Part shown: positions 11,949 to 21,063 of the stretch, in pieces | Numbering within the stretch: position 1 is the first letter of the stretch | Layout: every line of letters begins with the position of its first letter | Assembly: GCF_029784155.1 (NCBI RefSeq) | Contig: NC_073692.1 | Coordinates: 423,708,305-423,772,304 of the forward strand | DNA from: Uranotaenia lowii | Lineage: Eukaryota > Arthropoda > Insecta > Diptera > Culicidae | DNA: 64,000 bases | Direction of reading: 5' to 3' | Notes under the pieces: model-generated | What the model saw: the letters and a program-made list of their open reading frames with translations, nothing else | The model's database searches: none | Told to the model about the DNA's origin: nothing | Position numbers and translations under genes: made by a program

Positions 11949-11962
11949 TCCTCGCCCATCCT
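11949..11962 (-). promoter_or_regulatory. Polypurine tract
   Basis: On the coding strand AGGATGGGCGAGGA abuts the first TGTTGG of the 3' LTR. It is 12 of 14 purines and sits where plus-strand DNA synthesis is primed in LTR elements. Confidence 0.75.
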
Positions 11963-12001
11963 GAAACCGCTCGCGTTTCTGAAAAGATAAGAAAGGGGAT
12001 C

Positions 12002-15000
12002 TCACGAACACGAGGGGGGGCACTGATCTGTTTGGTTCTCAGAGGGTATTTGAGGGTCTTCGTTGGGCTGAAAGGCATCCGGCAACAGGCAAAGTTTTTC
12101 GACCGGTCGCGTAGATGGTCCTGTAGCGGTCTTCAGAGTTACTACTCTCACAACACCGTCTGATCCTGGATGCAGCTTCTCAATACGTCCCATTTTCCAA
12201 CGGGATGGTGGAAGATTCTCGTCCTTGATGATGACCAGCCTGCCAACGGATATCTCAACAGGTGACCTCCATCTTTTGTAACGTCCTTGCAGTTGCGTGA
12301 GATACTCTACTCTCCATCTATCCCAAAAGTGCTGAAGCTTCTTCTGAAGCACTTGACTCTGGTTAAGACGATTCATTGGCACTTCTCGGAAGTCCCTGTC
12401 CGGTAGTTGTTGGAATGCTTCACCAATTAAAAAATGGCCTGGAGTAAGAGGTTGAAGGTTTCCTGGATCATCGGTTAATGCGGTGATGGGCCTTGAGTTC
12501 AAACAGTTTTCTACTTGGACCAGTAACGTGGTCATTTCTTCAAAGGAAACAGCATTTTCTCCAAGAACCTTCAGGAGATGCTTCTTGGCCGATCGAACCG
12601 CAGCTTCCCAGAGGCCTCCAAAATGAGGAGCTGCTGCGGGGATAAAATGCCATTGAATGTGATTGTTGACGCACTCCTTGGATACCTTTTCTTGATGTTG
12701 ACTGTTGCGAATAATCTCCAGTAATTCCCGCAGGAAGTTACGGGCTCCCACAAAATTGGTCCCATTGTCCGAATAAATGTCGGCACAGTATCCTCTTCTC
12801 CCAATAAATCGGCGTAGTGCTTGAAGGAACCGCTCCGTCGAAAGGTCCGAAACTAATTCAAGGTGCACTGCCTTGGTACTAAGGCAGATGAAAACAGCTA
12901 CGTAGGCCTTTGTTGCTGGTCGTCTTGGTGCCAAACGCAAGTACACTGGGCCGAAATAGTCAACTCCGGTCTTCATAAACGGCCTTGATTTCGTAACACG
13001 ATCTGACGGCAGCTCACCCATAAATTGTTGAATAGGATTTGGCTTTGAGCGGAAACATTGTTTACAATTATGTATGATCTGGCGTGGAACGTTACGACCT
13101 CCAAGTGGCCAATACTTCAGGCGAACTGAGCTTAGCAACAACTGTGATCCAGCGTGCATAAGCTTTTGATGGTAGTACTCGTATAAGAGCTTTGTAAAAG
13201 GGTGTTTTGCAGGTAGCACTATTGGGTGTTTGGTATCTTCCGACTCCTCTGATTTTCCTAATCGGCCACCAACTCGAATAAGGTTTTCTGAAGATATTTG
13301 AGGAATGAACCAACGCAGCGGCGAATTCCGATGCACATCCTTTCCATCAGCTAAACACTTCCATTCTTCGGAAAATGCCTCCTTCTGTATTCGTCGTATT
13401 ATGGCGTATTCGGCCTCCCGAATTTCTGCCACAGTTAAGAGACTCCTTGGATTTGGTTCCGATTTCTTCAAGATTCGCATTAGACGCATCCAGTACGCAG
13501 TACATCGGACAAGTTTAGTAAATGACGAAAATTTGTTCACATAATCCATTCCGAAATCATCTTGACTAGTTGCCAGGTTCGCTGTTACATGTCGTACTTC
13601 TGCATCTACTCCTTCGGTGCTGAAGTTACTTGGCTGGTTCGGGTAATGATTCTGTAGTAGCCATTCGGGACCCTTCCACCATAGATTGCTGTCCTGGATC
13701 TGGTCTGGATTTAATCCACGGGAAATTAAGTCTGCAGGATTCTGTATACCAGGAACGTGTCTCCAAACACAATTCTCCGTCGCTGTTTGGATTTTGGCTA
13801 CACGATTTGCCACGAACGTTGTCCAGGTAGTTGGAACCGCCTTCAACCATTGTAGAACGCAAGTTGAGTCCGTCCAAAAGTGCATATCCATCTGAGTCTT
13901 CAACGCATCTCGTACCTTGAAGGATAATTCGGCTGACAGAAGAGCTCCGCATAGCTCCAACCTTGGTATCGACTGGCATTTCAACGGAGCGACCTTCGAT
14001 TTCGATGCTAGTAGATGTACGAAGCTTCTCCCTTGAGTGTCGATGCTCTTGATGTACACGCATGCGCCATATGCCTTCTCCGACGCATCCGAAAAGAAAT
14101 GTAGCTCCATACGTACCGAATTTGGGATAACTGCACAACGTTGAATCTTCAAATTGTTCATCACATGAAGCTGCTTGTGGAAATTACGCCATTCTTTTTC
14201 TACCTCAGCTGGTACTGGTTGATCCCAGTCGAGCCTTTCTCCCTTCTCGTTCAATTTCCACAACCTCTGCATAAATATCTTGGCGGTAGTGGTTACTGCT
14301 CCGACTAATCCAAGTGAATCGAACAGCATTGCGATTGCCGACAGTATTTTGCGCTTGGTTAACCTTTCGTTTTCTGATATCTGCAGAATGGTAAAGTTGA
14401 ATCGCAAAATGTCTGTCCGAGGTTGCCAAACAAGACCTAGGGTTTTGACTGCAGGGTCTGGGTCGAGCTGTATCTCGTTACTATGCGGCAGCGCTAGGTC
14501 TTCCGCTTCTATTACGCGCAAGGCTGTCGTTGAATTCGAAGCAAATTTCCGCAGTCGGAACCCTCCACTCCTCGTTAGATTGATTAATTCCTCACATAGT
14601 TTTGAGGCTGCGCTTGCTTTATCTGTACCGGTTATGACGTCGTCCATGTAGACGTCCTCCATAATAGCCTTGGCTCCGTTAGGAAATCTTTCCTGTTCAT
14701 CTGTGGCCAACTGTTTCAAGGTTCTGGTGGCAAGAAACGGTGCCGGTTTTGTTCCATATGTGACGGTGGTCAGTTCATAGGTCTTCACCTCCTCCGATGG
14801 ATTCTTCCTCCACAGAATGCTTTGAAGCGATATGTCTTCTTTATCGATTCCGATCTGTCTGAACATTTTTTCGATGTCCGCGACAATCATAATTTGTTTC
14901 GTGCGGCAACGCATGATGAGAGCTCGAAGCTCGTCCTGGATAACGGGTCCTGCCAAGAGTGTATCGTTTAGGGAAATACCGGTGCTGCTCTTGCATGATG

Positions 15001-17302
15001 CGTCAAACACCACTCGAACCTTCGTGGTTGTGCTGGCCTGTTTGATGACTGGATGGTGTGGTAGATAGCAACGTTTTTCCGGGCCCGCATGCACCCTGCG
15101 CATGTGCCCTAGCTGTATGTACTCCTCCATGAACTCGTTGTACTGGCTCCGCAAATCTGGATCCCTCACCAATCTGCGTTCCAAGCCACTCAGTCGCTGA
15201 AGTGCAATGCCTCGCGACTCGCCCATCGTCAAAAGCACCTGGTCGTTTTTCGGTAAGCCAACAGTATATCGCCCATCAGAACCCCTCTGGATTGTGCGAA
15301 CAAACTGCTCCTCGCAGCGTTGTTCTTCCGGGGAAAATGTGTTCGGAGACCCTATCTCCTCACACGACCAAAACCTGGTAAGAAGTTCATCGAGATTTAC
15401 TGTAGATGCCGTATTACAAACGATGTGTGGTGATGAATCCTGATGTTCGACTGCACCGGTGACCAACCAACCAAATACCGAATCTATCAGCATTGGTAGC
15501 CCCCTGCCTAGTGGAATTTTGTTGTCGGTTTGAAAGAAGGAGAAGAAATGTTGAACGCCGAAGACCAAATCCACTGATTTGGATTGGAAAAAAACTGGAT
15601 CTGCTAGTTCCACACCCTGTGGGAACTTCCAAGATGAAACCGTCACGCTGGTAGTAGGCAGATCTGCAGTAACCGCTGGTAAAAGTAAAAACTCCATCTT
15701 CCTTGCAAAACCCGATGTTCGCGACTTGACAACTGCTGAAATCTGGTGCTTCACAATGGTATTTGCCTTGCCGATTCCCAGAACTGATATATTCGAACGC
15801 CTTCTTGAAATCTTCATTTGCTGACAGAGCCTCTCTGTCATGAAGTTGCACTCTGACCCTGAATCTAATAATGCCCTTGCATGAAAGGTCTTGCCGGTGT
15901 CGTCTTCCACTAAAACGACTGCTGTAGCGAGAATAATAGTTGATGAACGACTCCTTGCGACGTTTGAAGAAACTGTTTCTGTTGAAGTATTCGGTTGGAG
16001 AGCAGCTGGTTGACTACTTCTGGCGGGTGGTACCATTCGCGTATTGCTGTATCCTGCGTTATCTTCTCGGAAGCACACTAGAGTATGGTGCCTTCCCCTG
16101 CATTTCCGACACACCTGCATTGATCTGCATTCCGAAGCTTGATGGCCACGCCGGAAACAATTGCGGCATAGCGAGTGTTGTCTCAGTAGCTTATCGCGAG
16201 CGGAGGCATTCAGTCTCGAAAACGCTGGACACGTGTAGAGGAGATGCGAATCTGGACAAGCAATACAAGATCCTAGTGATGATTGGGTTGCGTTATAGCT
16301 GGTTCTGGGGACGACATTCTTTTTGGGTAACTGAGACAGCTCCGGCTTGGGATCATGTGATTTGGATGGCAGTGAGGCAAGAATTTTGACTCTCGTTTGC
16401 AGGAACTGCGTAAGATCTTTTACGGTATCCTGGCTCTGGAGCGCGCTATGCTCTTCCCAAGCACGACGCGTGACGGGGTCTAGTCTGGAACACAATACTT
16501 CCAACAGCAGTAAATCCTTGTAGTCTTCAGGTTTCACTAGTTGGTCTAAGGTTTGCACAACACGTTCAAAACCTTCGAGCAACACCTGGATCTCCGATGA
16601 CGATTCTTTGGAAACTTTCGGAAGTTTGAACAAATTTCCAACCTGACGACGTTTTAAAACCTTGCTGTCGTTGTATCTTGTCATCAAAGTGTCCCAAGCG
16701 ATGGAGTAGTTGGCCCTCGTCAATGCCAAGGGGTCGATGAGCGATCTAGCTTCTCCAGCTAGACATCCCTTGAGGTAGTGGAATTTTTCCACATCCGGTA
16801 AGTCCACCTTTGAATGGATCAGCGACAGGAAAAGATCTCGGAAACTCAGCCACTGGTCAATGTTGCCGTCGAATGTCTGCAGACGTATTTGGGGTAACCT
16901 CACATGTTCCGTCACTGGCTGAATGGATGAATCCATGATACGGGTGGACTGCAAGACACTAGTGTTCGCAGCATTTCCTTCCAGCTCCTTGATCCGGTCT
17001 AACATGCTCGCCTTAACATCGTAGAAGCGCGTGGTGAAGTCCGACCTTATGCCTGGGCAGTTGCCTTCCTTCGTTGGATACTCATCATGCATTTCAACAT
17101 CCATGATAGCATCGTTGACCTTATCCCAGAGTTCGTTCAATTTTTCCAACCTGACCTGAATCTGTTGAACTGATGTTACCTCGCCCAATGTGTTCGCAAA
17201 CGTGGTTAAGTTTTTAAACATTTCAAGTAATGCCTTCAACCTGGTTTGAAGATTCCTCAGCGGTGGATTTTTAGCAGAAGAGGTTGCGCCGGAGGTAGCC
17301 AT
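12002..17302 (-). CDS. BEL/Pao Gag-Pol polyprotein, 1,766 aa
   Basis: This polyprotein makes the capsid and all enzymes for reverse transcription and integration. Residues about 130-290 match the DUF1759 Gag-type region. A zinc knuckle C379-X2-C-X4-H-X4-C392 is followed by a second Cys/His cluster at 398-410. The aspartic protease has D480-S-G. Reverse transcriptase has D809 in VADIEKMF and YMDD at 885-888, followed by the A17-like segment (about 905-1065). RNase H shows D1072, E1116, D1145 and D1191. Integrase has H1378-X4-H, C1413-X2-C and catalytic D1448, D1512, E1566. A DUF5641-type tail lies at about 1648-1741. All key residues are present and no frameshift or stop interrupts the frame; size and order are normal for the family. 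The start ATG at 17302 lies in ACCATGG, a good initiation context. Gag and Pol share one frame, so protein ratios must be set by processing or splicing. Confidence 0.96.
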   Translation of the reverse strand: MATSGATSSAKNPPLRNLQTRLKALLEMFKNLTTFANTLGEVTSVQQIQVRLEKLNELWDKVNDAIMDVEMHDEYPTKEGNCPGIRSDFTTRFYDVKASMLDRIKELEGNAANTSVLQSTRIMDSSIQPVTEHVRLPQIRLQTFDGNIDQWLSFRDLFLSLIHSKVDLPDVEKFHYLKGCLAGEARSLIDPLALTRANYSIAWDTLMTRYNDSKVLKRRQVGNLFKLPKVSKESSSEIQVLLEGFERVVQTLDQLVKPEDYKDLLLLEVLCSRLDPVTRRAWEEHSALQSQDTVKDLTQFLQTRVKILASLPSKSHDPKPELSQLPKKNVVPRTSYNATQSSLGSCIACPDSHLLYTCPAFSRLNASARDKLLRQHSLCRNCFRRGHQASECRSMQVCRKCRGRHHTLVCFREDNAGYSNTRMVPPARSSQPAALQPNTSTETVSSNVARSRSSTIILATAVVLVEDDTGKTFHARALLDSGSECNFMTERLCQQMKISRRRSNISVLGIGKANTIVKHQISAVVKSRTSGFARKMEFLLLPAVTADLPTTSVTVSSWKFPQGVELADPVFFQSKSVDLVFGVQHFFSFFQTDNKIPLGRGLPMLIDSVFGWLVTGAVEHQDSSPHIVCNTASTVNLDELLTRFWSCEEIGSPNTFSPEEQRCEEQFVRTIQRGSDGRYTVGLPKNDQVLLTMGESRGIALQRLSGLERRLVRDPDLRSQYNEFMEEYIQLGHMRRVHAGPEKRCYLPHHPVIKQASTTTKVRVVFDASCKSSTGISLNDTLLAGPVIQDELRALIMRCRTKQIMIVADIEKMFRQIGIDKEDISLQSILWRKNPSEEVKTYELTTVTYGTKPAPFLATRTLKQLATDEQERFPNGAKAIMEDVYMDDVITGTDKASAASKLCEELINLTRSGGFRLRKFASNSTTALRVIEAEDLALPHSNEIQLDPDPAVKTLGLVWQPRTDILRFNFTILQISENERLTKRKILSAIAMLFDSLGLVGAVTTTAKIFMQRLWKLNEKGERLDWDQPVPAEVEKEWRNFHKQLHVMNNLKIQRCAVIPNSVRMELHFFSDASEKAYGACVYIKSIDTQGRSFVHLLASKSKVAPLKCQSIPRLELCGALLSAELSFKVRDALKTQMDMHFWTDSTCVLQWLKAVPTTWTTFVANRVAKIQTATENCVWRHVPGIQNPADLISRGLNPDQIQDSNLWWKGPEWLLQNHYPNQPSNFSTEGVDAEVRHVTANLATSQDDFGMDYVNKFSSFTKLVRCTAYWMRLMRILKKSEPNPRSLLTVAEIREAEYAIIRRIQKEAFSEEWKCLADGKDVHRNSPLRWFIPQISSENLIRVGGRLGKSEESEDTKHPIVLPAKHPFTKLLYEYYHQKLMHAGSQLLLSSVRLKYWPLGGRNVPRQIIHNCKQCFRSKPNPIQQFMGELPSDRVTKSRPFMKTGVDYFGPVYLRLAPRRPATKAYVAVFICLSTKAVHLELVSDLSTERFLQALRRFIGRRGYCADIYSDNGTNFVGARNFLRELLEIIRNSQHQEKVSKECVNNHIQWHFIPAAAPHFGGLWEAAVRSAKKHLLKVLGENAVSFEEMTTLLVQVENCLNSRPITALTDDPGNLQPLTPGHFLIGEAFQQLPDRDFREVPMNRLNQSQVLQKKLQHFWDRWRVEYLTQLQGRYKRWRSPVEISVGRLVIIKDENLPPSRWKMGRIEKLHPGSDGVVRVVTLKTATGPSTRPVEKLCLLPDAFQPNEDPQIPSENQTDQCPPSCS

Positions 17303-17374
17303 GGTTCTCGTTGAAAAGATGATTCACGGTGGTGTATGGTAGTAAAATAACAGGTGAGTATTCGCACTTTGAAC

Positions 17375-17466
17375 TAGCTTCGGCAAGGAACATACACTGT
17401 AGAGCTTAACTTACTTTAAGAAACCTTAAGTTGCACTCCTCTACAGGTATCGAACTCCGAATTCCG
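17375..17466 (-). repeat. Leader repeat copy 1
   Basis: On the plus strand it reads AGCTTCGGCAAGGAACATAC, ACTGTAGAGCTTAACTTACT, and then CTACAGGTAT about 35 nt on. It is closest to copy 2 (17615-17700), which shares about 40 nearly identical leading bases and the terminal ACAGGTAT. Confidence 0.75.
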
Positions 17467-17614
17467 AACGACCTAGCGGTTGAAACGCGTGCGTTGCCTT
17501 CACGCGTGGGTGCGCCTCTCCGTATACAAGCGGTTGTAATAATTTGCCCTCAGATCAGATCAATTTCAGGATACGCGACAAGGAAATATGCGATGTAGTA
17601 ATCAAATTCCGTCA

Positions 17615-17700
17615 AAGCTTCGGCAAGGGACATACACTGTAAAGCTTAACTTACTTGACAGAAACTAAAGCTGAACACCTTTACAGGTATGAATTCCTAG
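17615..17700 (-). repeat. Leader repeat copy 2
   Basis: On the plus strand AAGCTTCGGCAAGGGACATA, CACTGTAAAGCTTAACTTAC and later TTTACAGGTATGAATTCC. It lies 240 bp from copy 1. On the coding strand it carries CAAGTAAGTT, a donor-like sequence. Confidence 0.75.
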
Positions 17701-17844
17701 CCGCAGATTTCGTTCAATGAATATAATTGCGCGCCTTATTATTGGGGTGCCTCAGACCAACTCTTGGATGTTCTCGGTACCAAACAGTGTAGCAGGGGGT
17801 GGTGGGTTGAGATAACGTTTATGTAGTATTTGCATTCAAAATAT

Positions 17845-17892
17845 AGCTTCGGCAGGACGTATACCATCGGTTCTACTAACCTGACCGAAAAA
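17845..17892 (-). repeat. Leader repeat copy 3, diverged
   Basis: TAGCTTCGGCAGGACGTATA followed by CTAACCTGACCGAAA on the plus strand keeps the CTTCGGC start and a donor-like CAGGTTAGT on the coding strand. Confidence 0.5.
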
Positions 17893-18819
17893 CTCGTTCC
17901 GCAGATTCAATTTCCAAAATATTTTGAATCCAATTTTTGTTGAACGGTGTACAAAATTTCAAAATGCACTCGATAGCGAAAGTGCATCAGAAGGCCCCTT
18001 GTATCAATCGATATCCAAATGCGATGATTCAAACTCAATCAAATACCGTTATGAATATCAGTGTGTTCGTGAGACGGGAAAATATATTTGTAGTTTCATG
18101 CGGGTCCAGCTGCGGCTGGTTCATATACTAAAGTAGTTCGCTGAATTTCACTCACCGAAACAGAAGTGTTGTCCTCCGGGTAGTTCGCTGGTGACCGCGC
18201 GATTTTTGGCCAAGTGACGACAGTTATTTAGTGCAGTAGGTGAACCATTTGAATCCTGCACATGAGATACTGCAACACAGCTGATTCCAGGTAAGCTCAA
18301 GGTTCAATATTTGAAGCTCCAGTAGCTGTTCCGACCTTGAACTTGAACTGCGCAGCAACCACAATGGCGGCTTCGAAAATTGGATATCCGTGGATAGTGA
18401 TTATTGCCTCATTAATCACCCGATCCAATATTCCTCGTGAAACTTATGCGCTGAAGATTACTGCGGTGGTGTTGTGTTTAATCGCGGTTGCGATTAATTG
18501 GTTTCATGGTGATCATTCATGCGGAAAGTATTTGGCGAAACCAAGATGGAGTGACGTCACCACTAATTTCAATCAGTGATGACCGGTGGATGATGATTGG
18601 TGATCGGTAGATGATGATTGGTGCGACGTCACTGATGTCGGTGGTATTGGTACCTCCTTAAGCCGAATGCCAAAGTCCAAGTAGTGGTGAGGCTCGTGGG
18701 ATGTTGAGGTTGTTGTAGTGATCGTGGTGCAGCGTATTGGGTTGAGTGAGATCCAATTCTCACAGCGGGTTGTTTACCAAATAGAAGGAAACAGGTATGG
18801 TGTAATAAACAACAAAACC

Positions 18820-18867
18820 AAAACTTCGGCTGGACATAAACTGTTCATAAAGTTTACCTGAGAAACC
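18820..18867 (-). repeat. Leader repeat copy 4, diverged
   Basis: AACTTCGGCTGGACATAAAC, then AAAGTTTACCTGAGAAACC on the plus strand. It keeps CTTCGGC, GGACATA and the GAAAC tail. The coding strand has CTCAGGTAAAC, a good 5' splice-site match. Confidence 0.5.
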
Positions 18868-19206
18868 AGTATTTCGGCTGTGACTGGTTTATCCTTCTGC
18901 TGTACGCTGCTCTGGAAGATTCGGGCCACAATTGGGGAAGTGCGTGTTGCTATTCCGAAGATCCAGAAGACATCCACAGAAGAAATGCTAAACGCAACGT
19001 TTTTCTAGTGATAAACGGCGATAGCTGAGCCTTCTGTTTCACAAGGTGCAAGTCTACCAACAAAGTTGTGAGTTGGTGACTAATGGTGAGCGACGTGGGT
19101 TGTGAGATGATTTTTGCGGGTTTTCTGAATCTTCTTGCTGTGCTCCGGGGGCAATGGCGATTAAAATTGTGCTTCTAGGCGGTGCTTTATGGGTTGTGCT
19201 GGTTGA

Positions 19207-19224
19207 TCCGGTTCGGATGGACCA
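19207..19224 (-). promoter_or_regulatory. Primer-binding site
   Basis: On the coding strand TGGTCCATCCGAACCGGA begins three bases after the 5' LTR. It starts with TGG, complementary to the CCA end of a tRNA. I could not assign the tRNA with confidence; the ACCA end and CCGG stretch resemble but do not exactly match a tRNA-Tyr 3' end recalled from other insects. Confidence 0.65.
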
Positions 19225-19227
19225 AAA

Positions 19228-19753
19228 TGTTGGGGGGCTGGGGTACCTTGGGTGGACTGTATGACCAATTTCCGATGTTTGGGGTTCCTTAGGTGGGGTT
19301 GGGTTCCTTGGTTGGAGTATGGTGGTGTTCCTCGGCGTTCCTTGTGGGTTCCAGATTCCAATCAAACACTTATTTTGGTAAGTTACAGAGTTTATTTCAC
19401 AACACGATTTAGGTTTTAGCATAATTTATTAAACACAACGTTCTTTAAGGAAATGCAACACTATAATTTAACATTTATTACGAAAACTACAACATAATAT
19501 TTAACGAGCAAAACAATTTATCTTCTGCACCAATGGCTATTCGACTTAATACTAAAATTAATGGATATAATTCAAAATGGTGATTTTTGGCTAGATTTGT
19601 TACAATAAACAGTTCATTATGGCCCAGTTTCAACAGCTTGTTGCATCGATCAGCTGTAGCTTCTGGAGATGTTAACAGTTTCGTCCTTCTCTGTCTTCCT
19701 GAACTCCGAGCATTCGAACACAGAGTTGTAATAAGAATTCTCGTAACCCAACA
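19228..19753 (-). repeat. 5' LTR of the BEL element
   Basis: 526 bp, no difference seen from 11423-11948. It should contain the promoter for the genomic RNA, running toward lower coordinates. It is followed at 19754 by the CGTAG target duplication. Confidence 0.95.
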
Positions 19754-19758
19754 CGTAG

Positions 19759-21007
19759 TTAAAATTTTTGCACCTTAAAATGTGCCAACAAAGCATTCAT
19801 TTGAATTTTTTTCCATTGTATGATTTGCGTAGTTAATTATAATGTTGATACTGGAAAATCTATTTCTTATATGTACTAGTTATTTTTGGAAATCATGTAT
19901 TTTGCATTTCCAAATTTGAAACGCAGGTGAAAAATGATATTAAATTTTTCGCCTCCAAGCGGACCAAGATTCCAGCGAAAACGATAATGAGAAAAAAAAA
20001 GTAGATGCCTTTAAAGCATAGTTTGCCCAAATAAAGATGGAAAAATGTTCAAAATTGGGTCTCAATTTTCATATGTGGAAAGCATAATCATGCCGTACCA
20101 AGTATAGGTTTCACTTAAAACTTAATACCTTGTTTTACCACCATTTTGAGAAAAAATATGAGAGCACAGAGATTTCATTTTATCATTTCTTGAAAAATCC
20201 TAGCTTGACGGAGTATCAAAATACTTTCAGTGAAACCATCATTTGGAAGAATTGTAATACCTGCAGGCACGACCGTAGGGAGAAACGGCTCAAAGGGAGA
20301 TTTTTTTTCCTAGAAATTGCCAATTTTTTTTTCATGAGGCGCTCATAAAAATATGGAGACTTATGATACAGCTCAATTGGAAGTCAGTTGCCTCCTGAAC
20401 TGATGTCTGTGTACTCTAAAAAATGGATTCTTAACGCTACATTTAGAAAAAAACTTTTTTACTCATTTAAATCAGCAAACTTAATCTTTTGAACCGCAAG
20501 CATAACCATTCTAAACATGGGTGAAAATGCTCAAATATTCAGAAATAAAAGTAAAATAGGGTTACAGTTCAAATACGGCTGAATTTTGACCTGAGGATAA
20601 AAAACTAGTTCAAAACTTATCATTCAATATAAATTATTTCATAAATTGAATCCTGTGATTAAAGTTTAAAAAAGCAAGATTATTCAAAAAACAAATTCAT
20701 TGAAATGAATTCAGAAAACAATCTTTATCTGTGATTTTCCCCAGTTTCTGTGCCTAAACTGACTTTGATTGAATATAAAATTTATTTTTTTAATCAAGAT
20801 TCAAAGTTTTGAAACAGCGATCTCCTTCAATTTGAATGCTTATTGAAACTTTAATGTTGATATTCAAAAATAGATTTAAAAACATAAATTAATCTCAATC
20901 TGAATCTGAACTTTGGATTTCATTTCCAAGTTGGAATTCTACATTTTGAATCCAATTTCAAAACCTGAATCTAAATTCCACATAAGAAATGCTATGAGTT
21001 TGAAACC
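19759..21007. other. Non-coding, AT-rich
   Basis: No gene or classifiable repeat is visible in this stretch. Confidence 0.45.
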
Positions 21008-21063
21008 TTTTTTTTGAGGATTTATCAATGACACTTTACCATCCTTGTGGCATTCGTGTCTTG
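21008..21063 (-). mobile_element. Truncated LINE 3' end (about 56 bp)
   Basis: A T-run at the left (a poly(A) tail on the minus strand) is followed by a 3' hairpin read on the minus strand as GACAC-GAATGCCA...TGGTAAA-GTGTC. GAGTTTGAA(A/G)CC flanks it at 20996-21007 and 21064-21075, a 12-bp target duplication with one mismatch. It is the extreme 3' tail of a non-LTR retrotransposon, with a hairpin related to the copies at 24090 and 54171. Confidence 0.7.

Larger units (their letters stand above)
17303..19227 (-). other. BEL element 5' leader with internal repeats
   Basis: The leader is 1,925 bp, long compared with the 53 bp between the frame and the 3' LTR. It contains no long sense frame. 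It includes four diverged copies of a repeat (listed separately) and, on the coding strand, several consensus-like 5' splice sites (AAAGTAAGT near 17410, CAAGTAAGT near 17655, CAGGTTAGT near 17880, CAGGTAAAC near 18858). Leader splicing is possible, but I found no clearly paired acceptor before the ATG. Confidence 0.6.
11418..19758 (-). mobile_element. Complete BEL/Pao LTR retrotransposon
   Basis: The element is full length and read on the minus strand. Order in transcription: 5' LTR (19228-19753), primer-binding site, 1.9-kb leader, one Gag-Pol frame, short 3' spacer with purine-rich tract, 3' LTR (11423-11948). The LTRs start TGTTG and end CAACA. CGTAG is duplicated at 11418-11422 and 19754-19758; a 5-bp duplication is usual for BEL/Pao. 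The LTRs appear identical over 526 bp and the reading frame is unbroken, so the insertion is recent and could be autonomous. No envelope-like frame is present. Family assignment rests on the DUF1759/DUF1758-type Gag and protease region, the A17-like segment and the DUF5641-type C-terminus. Confidence 0.95.

Noticed and set aside
13626..14138. 170-codon frame and other frames within the BEL coding region
   Set aside because: They overlap the Gag-Pol frame out of phase or antisense and have no domains.
18364..18579. Plus-strand frame of about 70 codons with hydrophobic stretches in the BEL leader
   Set aside because: Antisense to the element, no homology recognised and short; comparable frames occur by chance. 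An antisense transcript would be needed to reconsider it.
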